Below, in pieces: positions 1 to 6,409 of a stretch of 7,480 nucleotides of DNA (positions are counted from its first letter, which is position 1; each line of letters opens with the position of its first letter). A model generated the notes under the pieces. The model worked only from the letters and a program-made list of their open reading frames with translations. It had not been told where the DNA came from and ran no database searches. Both the position numbers and the translations under genes were made by a program. Source of the stretch: Thermoplasmatota archaeon. Its GTDB lineage: Archaea; Thermoplasmatota; E2; DHVEG-1. The stretch is taken from the NCBI GenBank assembly GCA_030612095.1, contig JAUWOO010000090.1, positions 1-7,480 on the forward strand, read 5' to 3'.

Positions 1-1947
1 TCTGATAGGTGGGATACTAGCCGTTAGAAAAGAAAGAAATGCCACCATAGTGGTAATCGTGGCAAGAAACATTGCCATTCCAACGTCTTGTATGGATGAC
101 ACTATTGCCTCACCGCATGATTTTCCTTTTTCAAGTTCAGCTCTATAGTTATGAAACATATGTACTGAATAATCTACACCTAAACCCATTAAAAGCGGAA
201 CAAGCGCCACCGCCATTGTGTTAAACGTCATCCCTAGCAGAACCATAGTTCCAAAAAGCCAGATTATTGATATAGTTAAGCCAACCAACGGAAGGACCAT
301 GTAAGATGGTTTTTTGAAAGTCAAAAGCAGTATAAGACCGATTGCAATGAATATCCCTGGCCCAATAATTGTATTTGATTCAGCAGTCAGCTCGTTTATC
401 TGATAAGATATCACTCCGCTGCCCGTTGCCCTCATTTTGACATAATCTCTATCACCATCAAATTCTTCTATTATTTGAACTAGATTCTTGCTAATATCCT
501 CAAGTTCCATTGAATCCACAGATCCGTTTATCATAACTATCATCAAAGTTGCACTTGGACCAGGATTTTTGGTATGATCTTCCGATAGAAAAGTTAGGAC
601 AGCAGTCTTCAGTTCTTCCATAAAAAAGGGTTTTATAAAAAAAGTATTGTCTGCAAAATTTGTATCAGGTGCTTCATCAGTTACTACCCACCAGCTGTCC
701 AGATCCTTTAAAGATAAAGTCTCGGTTTCATCAAGCATGACAAATAGCATATCAAAATCTTCCCACGAGAAATTACCGAATCTGTTCAATATTTTTGTAG
801 AAATAGAGTTTAATACCGGTCTGTTTTGTATTTTTTCAACGAAGTTTTGCATAAAACTGATATTCACAGTTACTCTTGACCAAGGTAATTTTAAACCTGG
901 AACTTGGAAGAATCTGGCACCGGCCTTTGAATTTCCCAGTCTTGCTGGAAGTCCAATACCCTTCATTTCTGGTGCAATACCAAATTTCCCCAGTTCTTCT
1001 TTTTCAACTTCTATTTCTACCCTATTTTCTGCAAAATTAAAAGAAACATTACCTGTTTCTAACTTAATTGGAAAAGAGATATCCTGACCAGGTGATTTTA
1101 TCCATAGATATACCGCTTTTTCAAAGGATTTAAACAATTCACGATGGAAGGAGTTATAAAAAATATCTCTAATGTTTTTTATCGGCCCTTTTCCTATCTC
1201 CCATAGTGGATTTTTTGGCTCAAGATGTGCTGCAATTTTGAATTCCATATCCATCCGTTCGTCGGGTATTATAAGATTATTGAAATCTATGTACCACTCA
1301 AGCACATTCGTTATTTTATAGGGGGGTACCAGCTTGGACTCAAAATCAGAGATATCATAAACTTCAATTGAAAAGCGTATCTTACTGTCATTTTCTTCAA
1401 TATAATAATTTTTTACATCCATACTGTCTATTGTTTTTCCTTTTGATATTCTTGGATATGGGTTGTAGTCTATTTCTTCATTAGGATCATCTGTATTCAT
1501 CATTTTTATTTCATCGTTGTTTTGCTCAGCCATTAAATCTTGAAACGCGGTGTTTATTTCAACATCTGAGCAATTTAGTATAGATTTACCAAATTCTATC
1601 CAACAAATTATATCTATGAAACCTGCGACACTAACTGATCCCTCGATTTGATCAATTTTTTTAAATTCTTTTAAAACAAGATACTCTTCCTTTAATGCTT
1701 CAGGAGTTACAGCATGTTCTGCTTTTTGTTTTTCAACATAAATCATCAAGATTTCCTGATTTCTTCCAAAATAGTTACTAACACGTTGTTCTGCATTGAC
1801 AACATCATTATCTGGTAAAAAATCATCCATCGACGTTTCCATTTCTAAAGAAGGCAACAATAAACTGAAACCTATGGTTATCACTAGTATTAATCCAACG
1901 ACAAGCCAGGATCTTTTTTCGATGATTTTACCAAGTTTATCCAACAT
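1..1947 (-). CDS. RND/MMPL-family transporter, N-terminal 649 residues (3' end outside window)
   Basis: This is a membrane transporter of the RND superfamily, of the archaeal/bacterial MMPL (HAE3-like) type, which moves hydrophobic or amphiphilic substrates using an ion gradient. The frame is open from 1947 to the left edge, so the C-terminal half is missing. The ATG at 1945-1947 follows a strong GGAAGGAAGGAG ribosome site, and an in-frame TGA lies six codons upstream, which fixes the start. One helix (about residues 14-32) precedes the MMPL-like segment SMDDFLPDNDVV. An extracytoplasmic region of about 490 residues follows. Helices then lie at about 527-545, 549-571, 575-590 and 622-644. The fourth helix ends in GLGVDYSVHMFHNYRAEL, whose Asp592 is the conserved charged residue of the RND proton/ion relay motif. 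The first loop is much longer than usual for MMPL proteins. The substrate cannot be told. It is divergent from the small gene at 2196. Confidence 0.93.
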   Translation of the reverse strand, partial: MLDKLGKIIEKRSWLVVGLILVITIGFSLLLPSLEMETSMDDFLPDNDVVNAEQRVSNYFGRNQEILMIYVEKQKAEHAVTPEALKEEYLVLKEFKKIDQIEGSVSVAGFIDIICWIEFGKSILNCSDVEINTAFQDLMAEQNNDEIKMMNTDDPNEEIDYNPYPRISKGKTIDSMDVKNYYIEENDSKIRFSIEVYDISDFESKLVPPYKITNVLEWYIDFNNLIIPDERMDMEFKIAAHLEPKNPLWEIGKGPIKNIRDIFYNSFHRELFKSFEKAVYLWIKSPGQDISFPIKLETGNVSFNFAENRVEIEVEKEELGKFGIAPEMKGIGLPARLGNSKAGARFFQVPGLKLPWSRVTVNISFMQNFVEKIQNRPVLNSISTKILNRFGNFSWEDFDMLFVMLDETETLSLKDLDSWWVVTDEAPDTNFADNTFFIKPFFMEELKTAVLTFLSEDHTKNPGPSATLMIVMINGSVDSMELEDISKNLVQIIEEFDGDRDYVKMRATGSGVISYQINELTAESNTIIGPGIFIAIGLILLLTFKKPSYMVLPLVGLTISIIWLFGTMVLLGMTFNTMAVALVPLLMGLGVDYSVHMFHNYRAELEKGKSCGEAIVSSIQDVGMAMFLATITTMVAFLSFLTASIPPIR

Positions 1948-2102
1948 TGCTCCTTCCTTCCGATCAAATCAGGATGTGATTGTGTACACCAGCCTATGAA
2001 GTAGTGACAGCTAATTTTTTGTTTTTTATCATATACTGTTTGGTGTGATATTTTATATTATCCATTATATATTTTTTAAGTATATATTCTTTTATGGCAT
2101 GG

Positions 2103-2119
2103 TATCAATATAATTGATA
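2103..2119. repeat. Inverted repeat TATCAAT-ata-ATTGATA, candidate operator
   Basis: A perfect 7-bp inverted repeat with a 3-bp spacer ends seven bases upstream of the TATA-like box at 2126-2133. Its size and placement suit a dimeric helix-turn-helix regulator acting where TFB/TBP assemble. Binding is inference only. The AT-rich context makes chance palindromes more common. Confidence 0.4.
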
Positions 2120-2125
2120 GTAGCA

Positions 2126-2133
2126 TTTATATG
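2126..2133 (+). promoter_or_regulatory. TATA-like box for the small gene at 2196
   Basis: The string TTTATATG resembles an archaeal TATA box. Initiation about 25 bases downstream would fall near 2152-2156. That leaves a leader of about 40 nt containing the AAGGGGA ribosome site at 2181-2187. Confidence 0.5.
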
Positions 2134-2138
2134 GTTAA

Positions 2139-2152
2139 AGTACATATGTACT
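2139..2152. repeat. 14-bp palindrome AGTACATATGTACT, candidate operator at the start site
   Basis: This is a perfect 14-bp palindrome lying between the TATA-like box and the ribosome site. It covers or touches the predicted transcription start, the classic position for an archaeal repressor that blocks RNA polymerase recruitment. No regulator gene is visible next to it, apart from the unassigned small basic protein it would control. Confidence 0.45.
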
Positions 2153-2195
2153 AAAAGCTCTTAATTTCAAAAAAAATTTCAAGGGGAAAAGTACA

Positions 2196-2438
2196 ATGCA
2201 AATCGACAAGAGGAAACAGAAGAGAATTACTTTGAAAGGATTATTCAGAAATACGGCCCCGGTGGAAAAGGAAAAGGACAGCAGACCTAGCATACCACTA
2301 CTTAAAAAAATGGCAACTACAAGGGAACTGAGGGATGTATTAAAAAAGATAGAATACGAGACAATACCAACAGTGAGAAACGCATGGATAGATTATTTTC
2401 TCGAAGTTACAAAGCGACCTAAATGTAGCGAAGATTAA
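2196..2438 (+). CDS. Small basic protein of unknown function (80 aa)
   Basis: I do not recognise this protein. The ATG follows an AAGGGGA ribosome site at 2181-2187 and a TATA-like box at 2126-2133. Codon choice (AGA/AGG, ATA, AAA) matches its neighbours. The N-terminal 30 residues are rich in Lys and Arg (QIDKRKQKRITLKG) and look disordered. Residues from about 35 to 73 look helical, with two amphipathic stretches (PLLKKMATTRELRDVLKKIE and AWIDYFLEV). There is no signal peptide, membrane helix or cysteine pair; the only Cys is near the C-terminus. It is soluble and could bind nucleic acid or a membrane surface, but this rests only on charge. It is divergent from the RND gene, and hppA starts 111 bases downstream from what looks like its own promoter. 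Confidence 0.65.
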   Translation: MQIDKRKQKRITLKGLFRNTAPVEKEKDSRPSIPLLKKMATTRELRDVLKKIEYETIPTVRNAWIDYFLEVTKRPKCSED

Positions 2439-2506
2439 AAAGAACAAGAGAATAAAGGAATATAACGCCATCATTTTCGTGATACCATTTTGATACAAAA
2501 CATAAC

Positions 2507-2516
2507 AATTAAATAA
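2507..2516 (+). promoter_or_regulatory. TATA-like box of hppA
   Basis: AATTAAATAA is placed so that initiation about 25 bases downstream would fall just before the GGTGAGG ribosome site at 2538-2544, which sits five bases before the hppA ATG. A second A/T string (CATATATATA, 2520-2529) is too close to the ATG to give a leader containing that site. The 2439-2549 gap otherwise holds only short T4 runs (2474-2477 and 2487-2490), a weak terminator at best for the upstream gene. Confidence 0.45.
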
Positions 2517-2549
2517 GGCATATATATACCACGGCAGGGTGAGGTTAAA

Positions 2550-4622
2550 ATGGATATATCTATCATAGTACCAATAGGGGGCATAGTGGCTTTACTTTTT
2601 GCAACATACCTATTTTTTACTGTTAGGAAGCAAAGTTCTGGAAACGAAAAAATGAGAGAGCTTAGTGGTGCCATACGTGAAGGAGCGATGGCATTTTTGA
2701 AAAGCGAATATAAAGTCCTTGTTGTATTTGTTGCAGTTGTTGCAGGACTTCTCTTTGTGGCATCGTTTATAGAGGAAACTATGCACTGGGGTTTATCACT
2801 AGCATTTGTTATAGGGGCGATATTTTCTGCAGTTGCTGGAAACATTGGAATGCGTATGGCGACAATGGCAAATGCAAGAACAGCAGAAGGAACAAAAAAG
2901 AGCCTAAGCAAAGGACTTACAATAGCGTTCTCAAGTGGCGCAGTCATGGGAATGTGTGTTGTTGGACTTGGAGTTCTTGGAGTATTTGGACTGTATACCT
3001 TGTTTAACAGTGTATTACTGGTTGGCTATGCTGAAAAGACTATGATGACCACCAACATCTTATTTGGATTTGGATTTGGCGCTTCATCGATTGCGCTTTT
3101 TGCTCGTGTTGGTGGTGGAATTTATACAAAATCAGCAGATGTCGGTGCAGACCTTGTTGGTAAAGTAGAGGCAGGAATTCCTGAGGATGACCCACGAAAC
3201 CCTGCAGTTATTGCCGATCAAGTAGGGGACAACGTTGGAGATGTCGCTGGGATGGGTGCAGATTTGTTTGAGTCGTATGTTGACTCGATAATAGCAACTA
3301 TGGCACTTGCGGCAGTTGCAGGTGGAGTTGCAGCGGCTACTTATGGAGATAATGCCATTATTCTTCCATTAGTTATTGCGGGAATGGGTATATTTGCCTC
3401 AATTATTGGTACTATGGTAGTGCTTTTAGGTGGGGGGAAAAATGTCTATGGGGCATTACGTAACTCGCTTTTTATTAGCACAGCGTTAACTGCAGTATTT
3501 GCAGGTATTGCAACATGGTTTATTCTAGATGGAGAAATGAATCCGTTTTATGCAATGGTTGCTGGTCTTATTGCAGGTATTGTAATTGGACTTAGCACTG
3601 AGTATTTTACTTCTGAGAAAAGAAAGCCTGCTCAGGGTATAGCAGAGGCTTCTAGAACGGGTCCTGCTACTGTAATTATACAGGGTATGACAACTGGTAT
3701 GCTAAGTACAGTTATACCTGTTATAGCAGTAGTTATTGCTATGATTGTTGCCTATGAATTTGCAAACTTTTATGGTGTAGCTATTTCAGCGGTTGGAATG
3801 CTCAGTATCCTTGGTGTTTCGCTTGCAACTGATTGTTACGGCCCTGTTGCTGATAATGCACAGGGCATAGCTGAAATGGCAGGTATGGGCTCTGAAGTAA
3901 GAGAGCGAACTGAACAACTTGATGCTGTTGGTAATACTACTGCTGCAATGGGAAAAGGATTTGCTATAGGATCTGCGGCAATTACTTCTCTTGCGCTTAT
4001 ATTTACATACATGATAGCAGCTGACATACTTCTTCTTCCGGCGGGTAAAACACTTGAACTATCCTTAGGTAATCCTTATGTGGTTTCTGGCGTGTTCATT
4101 GGTGCGATGCTCCCATTTGTTTTTACAGCTCTTACAATGGGTGCTGTCGGTCGTGCAGCATATGCAATGGTTGAAGAGGTTAGATATCAATTCAAAAAGT
4201 TTGATCTTTTGAAGAGTGATAAAAATAAGCCAGATTATGCTCGTTGTGTAAAAATTAGTACGAACCGTGCACTAAAAGAAATGATGCTTCCTAGTTTATT
4301 AGCAGTTGTTTCTCCAGTTATAGTTGGTCTAATTCTTGGACCTGAAGGGTTAGGTGGGCTACTGGTTGGTTCTATTGCCTCTGGTTTTTTGCTGGCAGTA
4401 TATCTTGCTAACGCAGGTGGTGCATGGGACAACGCCAAAAAATACGTTGAATCAGGCAATCTTGGTGGCAAAGGATCAGAGGCCCATAAAGCTACTGTGA
4501 TAGGTGATACTGTAGGCGATCCATGTAAAGATACTTCAGGACCGTCCCTTAACATTCTTATCAAGCTTATGTCAATCGTGTCATTGGTATTTTTACCACT
4601 GATTATTGCATTCAGCGTATAG
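2550..4622 (+). CDS. hppA: Membrane-bound ion-translocating pyrophosphatase, probably K+-dependent and Na+-pumping
   Basis: This integral membrane enzyme hydrolyses cytoplasmic PPi and pumps Na+ and/or H+ outward. At 690 residues it is full length for a family of about 660-770, with around 16 hydrophobic helices. The active-site signatures are intact: D197, D201 and K205 (DVGADLVGK), the DDPRNPAVIADQ segment from 213, D223/D227/D231 (ADQVGDNVGD), D627-N628, and GDTVGDPCKD with D653, D657, K660 and D661. GNTTAA at 461-466 carries Ala465 where K+-independent enzymes have Lys, which predicts K+ dependence. The ion gate D238, E241 (in LFESY) and K672 matches the arrangement in Thermotoga and Methanosarcina Na+-PPases, whereas plant H+-PPases shift the Glu by one helical turn. 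Dual Na+/H+ pumping cannot be excluded. The ATG has a GGTGAGG site five bases upstream. The enzyme conserves energy from biosynthetic PPi. Confidence 0.97.
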   Translation: MDISIIVPIGGIVALLFATYLFFTVRKQSSGNEKMRELSGAIREGAMAFLKSEYKVLVVFVAVVAGLLFVASFIEETMHWGLSLAFVIGAIFSAVAGNIGMRMATMANARTAEGTKKSLSKGLTIAFSSGAVMGMCVVGLGVLGVFGLYTLFNSVLLVGYAEKTMMTTNILFGFGFGASSIALFARVGGGIYTKSADVGADLVGKVEAGIPEDDPRNPAVIADQVGDNVGDVAGMGADLFESYVDSIIATMALAAVAGGVAAATYGDNAIILPLVIAGMGIFASIIGTMVVLLGGGKNVYGALRNSLFISTALTAVFAGIATWFILDGEMNPFYAMVAGLIAGIVIGLSTEYFTSEKRKPAQGIAEASRTGPATVIIQGMTTGMLSTVIPVIAVVIAMIVAYEFANFYGVAISAVGMLSILGVSLATDCYGPVADNAQGIAEMAGMGSEVRERTEQLDAVGNTTAAMGKGFAIGSAAITSLALIFTYMIAADILLLPAGKTLELSLGNPYVVSGVFIGAMLPFVFTALTMGAVGRAAYAMVEEVRYQFKKFDLLKSDKNKPDYARCVKISTNRALKEMMLPSLLAVVSPVIVGLILGPEGLGGLLVGSIASGFLLAVYLANAGGAWDNAKKYVESGNLGGKGSEAHKATVIGDTVGDPCKDTSGPSLNILIKLMSIVSLVFLPLIIAFSV

Positions 4623-4675
4623 ATTAAAAAGTAAATCCTGATATTAAATGCAATTGTTACAAAACATTCAAAAAG

Positions 4676-4714
4676 CATATAAGGAGCAAATATATTCCAA
4701 AACGTCTATTTATC
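4676..4714 (+). promoter_or_regulatory. Probable promoter of the rpoE1 operon
   Basis: The 111 bases between hppA and rpoE1 contain three A/T boxes: CATATAAGG near 4676-4684, AAATATATT near 4688-4696, and CTATTTATCC at 4705-4714. Either of the first two would start transcription before the rpoE1 ATG at 4734. The ribosome site is weak (AGTGAT just upstream). No T-tract longer than three occurs in this gap, so transcripts from hppA may also enter the operon. Confidence 0.4.
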
Positions 4715-4733
4715 CTGTAGAGTAGTGATTTAA

Positions 4734-5339
4734 ATGTATGCCATGGTGAAAGTTGAAGATACAATAAGAATACTTCCCGAGAGATTCGGCGAAGATCTTG
4801 ATGAAGTAGTTAGCGAAATTGTGCAAAAGAGTTTTGAAGGGACAATGAGAAAAGATCACGGCATGATTATAGCAGCTAACAAAATAGAAGCGGTTGGCGA
4901 TGGAATAATTATCCATGGGGATGGAGCAATGTATCAAAAAGTAGCTTTTGATGCATTAATGTTCAAACCAGAATTACAGGAAGTCGTGGATGGCATAATA
5001 TGTGAAATCGTGGAATTTGGAGCCTTTTGCCATATTGGCCCCATTGATGCATTGATACACATGAGTCAAATCATGAATGACTATGTTGAAGTAGATGCAG
5101 AGAATGAAATAATCACCGGCAAAGAAAAAAAGATGATGCTTAAAACAGGTGATCCGATTAGAGCAAGAATTGTTGCTGTAAGCATGAATGAACTGTCTGC
5201 AAGGGAGAGTAAAATAGGACTTACTATGAGGCAGCCGGCTCTTGGTGCACATGAGTGGTTAAAGGAACCGAAAAAAGAAGAGAAAGGAAAGGAAGAAGAA
5301 AAAGATAAAAAGAAAAAGAAAAGGAAGGGACGGAAGTGA
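4734..5339 (+). CDS. rpoE1: DNA-directed RNA polymerase subunit E' (Rpo7, Rpb7 homologue)
   Basis: This subunit forms the polymerase stalk with RpoF (Rpb4 homologue), helping promoter opening and binding nascent RNA. The start MYAMVKVEDTIRILPERFGED aligns with the family N-terminus, so 4734 is preferred. The RNP-like tip domain covers about residues 1-80. An S1 RNA-binding domain runs from about 82 to 168 (VVDGIICEIVEFGAFCHIGP, IDALIHMSQI, and the closing strand SKIGLTMRQPALG). The last 26 or so residues, from about 176, are an unusual tail of almost only Lys, Glu, Arg and Gly, making the protein slightly longer (201) than the usual 185-190. Its gene tract is a long purine run on the coding strand and supplies the GGAAGGGA site for the next gene. 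The TGA stop overlaps the spt4 GTG by 3 bases within GTGA. Confidence 0.95.
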   Translation: MYAMVKVEDTIRILPERFGEDLDEVVSEIVQKSFEGTMRKDHGMIIAANKIEAVGDGIIIHGDGAMYQKVAFDALMFKPELQEVVDGIICEIVEFGAFCHIGPIDALIHMSQIMNDYVEVDAENEIITGKEKKMMLKTGDPIRARIVAVSMNELSARESKIGLTMRQPALGAHEWLKEPKKEEKGKEEEKDKKKKKRKGRK

Positions 5340-5521
5340 AAAATCTCAATGCCTGTAAAAACTGTCATGCGCTAACAGAAAAAAATATTTGTCCTAACTG
5401 TTCAGTTCCTACATCAAAAAGATGGAGGGGTTACCTTATTATCAGAGATCCTTCCACCTCCCAGATTGCTGAAAAGATGAATATTACAAAACCTGGTAAA
5501 TATGCATTAAAGGTTAGGTAA
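5336..5521 (+). CDS. spt4: Transcription elongation factor Spt4 (RpoE'')
   Basis: A 61-residue zinc-ribbon protein that pairs with Spt5 (NusG homologue) to keep elongating RNA polymerase processive. Four cysteines in CKNC (7-10) and CPNC (19-22) bind zinc. The family's central WxGYLIIxDPxxSxIAxK block is present from W29, and the end GKYALKVR is the family's normal C-terminus, so the protein is complete. The start must be GTG at 5336, because no other start codon precedes the first cysteine in frame. This GTG is embedded in the rpoE1 stop (GTGA), so translation is probably coupled. The purine-rich end of rpoE1 supplies the ribosome site. Its own TAA shares its last base with the ATG of the following kinase gene (TAATG). 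Confidence 0.95.
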   Translation: MKNLNACKNCHALTEKNICPNCSVPTSKRWRGYLIIRDPSTSQIAEKMNITKPGKYALKVR

Positions 5522-6033
5522 TGGACGATATTTTGTATTCATTGCCAGATGATTTACGTGATAAGTTAAAGGAGCCAATAGGGCTGCTTGTAAATGAAGA
5601 AGAACTTTTGAGATTACTGGCAAAAGAGGAACATATTGTTTCTGTAGGAGATCAGGTAACTTACACTCTTTTAAAGAATGGCATTGAACCTATTTTTTGT
5701 GTTGTTGATTTCAAAATAAAGAGGAATCGTTGTTCTAATGACATTAAAGAAAAGATACAATCATTTGGTAAAAAAAGAGTGGTAATAAAGAATCCGCCGA
5801 GATGCATATCTGGTAATCTCTGGAACGCCATAGAAGCCGCATTTGATAATTTAGAGAAAAGCACCCTACGAATTGAAATTGATGGAGAAGAAGATTTAGC
5901 AGCACTTCCTGCCATATTATTGGCCCCTGGAGACGTAACTATAATATATGGATTGCCGAATAAGGGGGTCGTAGTAGTTAAAGCCACTAAAGAACATAAG
6001 AGAAAAGTAAAAGAGATACTGGATAAGATGTGA
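5521..6033 (+). CDS. GTP-dependent dephospho-CoA kinase (DUF359 family)
   Basis: This archaeal enzyme carries out the last step of coenzyme A synthesis, phosphorylating the ribose 3'-OH of dephospho-CoA with GTP. It is unrelated to bacterial CoaE. The 170-residue length is normal. Family blocks visible are GLLVNEEEL near 21, SVGDQVTYTLLKNGIEP (41-57), VVDFKIKR (61-68), KNPPRCIS (90-97), the highly characteristic EIDGEEDLAALPAILLAPG (from 119), and YGLPNKGVVVV. Family members usually read VVDGKTKR at the third block as I remember it, so Phe64 and Ile66 are departures, although Asp63, Lys65 and Arg68 are kept. It starts at ATG sharing one base with the spt4 stop and lies in the same transcript as polymerase and ribosomal genes, a known archaeal arrangement. 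The family function comes from work on the Thermococcus homologue. Confidence 0.92.
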   Translation: MDDILYSLPDDLRDKLKEPIGLLVNEEELLRLLAKEEHIVSVGDQVTYTLLKNGIEPIFCVVDFKIKRNRCSNDIKEKIQSFGKKRVVIKNPPRCISGNLWNAIEAAFDNLEKSTLRIEIDGEEDLAALPAILLAPGDVTIIYGLPNKGVVVVKATKEHKRKVKEILDKM

Positions 6034-6038
6034 GTATC

Positions 6039-6407
6039 ATGGAAATAGAAATTGATTCAAAGAAAAATAATCCTCTGCTTAACAGAACTGAAGTTCATTT
6101 CACAATTCAGCACGAGGGGGAAAAAACACCAAACCGAGAGATTATACGCAGCGAACTAGCTGAAAAGCTTAATGCAAAGAAAGAGAATATTATAATTAAT
6201 GATATTCAGTCAAGTTCTGGCATTCAGAAGAGCATAGGATACGCTAAGATATATCCCTCCGTGAAAAAAGCCGAAGAAATAGAGAGAAAACATATCCTAA
6301 AGAGAAACAAAATCAGCGGGAAGAAAGAAAAGAAGGAAGGAGAAAAGGCAGAAACCGCAGAAGAACCACCCAAAGAGGAAGAGAAACCAGCTGAAAAGAA
6401 GGAGTAA
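6039..6407 (+). CDS. rps24e: 30S ribosomal protein S24e
   Basis: A small-subunit ribosomal protein found in archaea and eukaryotes. The start MEIEIDSKKNNPLLNRTEV matches the family N-terminus with the NPLLNR signature. The core continues through TPNREIIRSELAEKL, NIIINDIQSSSG and a YAKIYPSVKKAEEIERKHILKRN helix. I chose ATG 6039, with GTGAG at 6030-6034 as ribosome site. A GTG at 6030 overlapping the kinase stop (GTGA) is an alternative that adds three residues. The last 30 or so residues form a Lys/Glu/Pro/Ala tail (EEPPKEEEKPAEKKE) longer than the usual archaeal end. It starts five bases after the kinase gene and ends two bases before S27ae, so the genes share a transcript. Confidence 0.94.
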   Translation: MEIEIDSKKNNPLLNRTEVHFTIQHEGEKTPNREIIRSELAEKLNAKKENIIINDIQSSSGIQKSIGYAKIYPSVKKAEEIERKHILKRNKISGKKEKKEGEKAETAEEPPKEEEKPAEKKE

Positions 6408-6409
6408 AA

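Larger units (their letters stand above)
1948..2195. promoter_or_regulatory. Divergent AT-rich promoter region
   Basis: These 248 bases separate the leftward RND gene from the rightward small gene, and I see no coding sequence in them. Positions 2040-2095 are almost all A/T and hold several TATA-like boxes readable leftward, with rough positions 2050-2060, 2065-2075 and 2081-2088. Any of these would give the RND messenger a leader of roughly 80-110 nt, and I cannot choose between them. The rightward TATA box is at about 2126-2133. Also present are an 8-bp palindrome GTGTACAC at 1982-1989, in the RND leader, and two larger inverted repeats listed separately. Confidence 0.6.

Noticed and set aside
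156..166. ACATATGTACT, the same 11 bases as in the palindrome at 2139-2152
   Set aside because: Here it encodes the conserved VDYSVHMF motif of the transporter, so the match is explained by coding and short length.
647..1087. Plus-strand open frame of 146 codons
   Set aside because: It lies wholly inside the minus-strand RND gene, is Ser/Phe-rich as antisense frames in AT-rich genes tend to be, and has no recognisable domain.
2471..2947. Minus-strand open frame of 158 codons
   Set aside because: It overlaps the promoter and first 130 codons of the pyrophosphatase gene, whose protein is unmistakable; it is an antisense shadow.
4235..4678. Minus-strand open frame of 147 codons
   Set aside because: Antisense to the conserved C-terminal third of the pyrophosphatase, with no ribosome site or family features.
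5270..5335. Long almost pure purine run, possible sequencing artefact or triplex-forming tract
   Set aside because: It keeps one reading frame through to a well-placed stop and next start, and encodes a Lys/Glu tail; no sign of frameshift.
5081..5368. Minus-strand frame with a long Phe/Ser run
   Set aside because: It is the complement of the purine-rich Lys/Glu tail of rpoE1, not a membrane protein.
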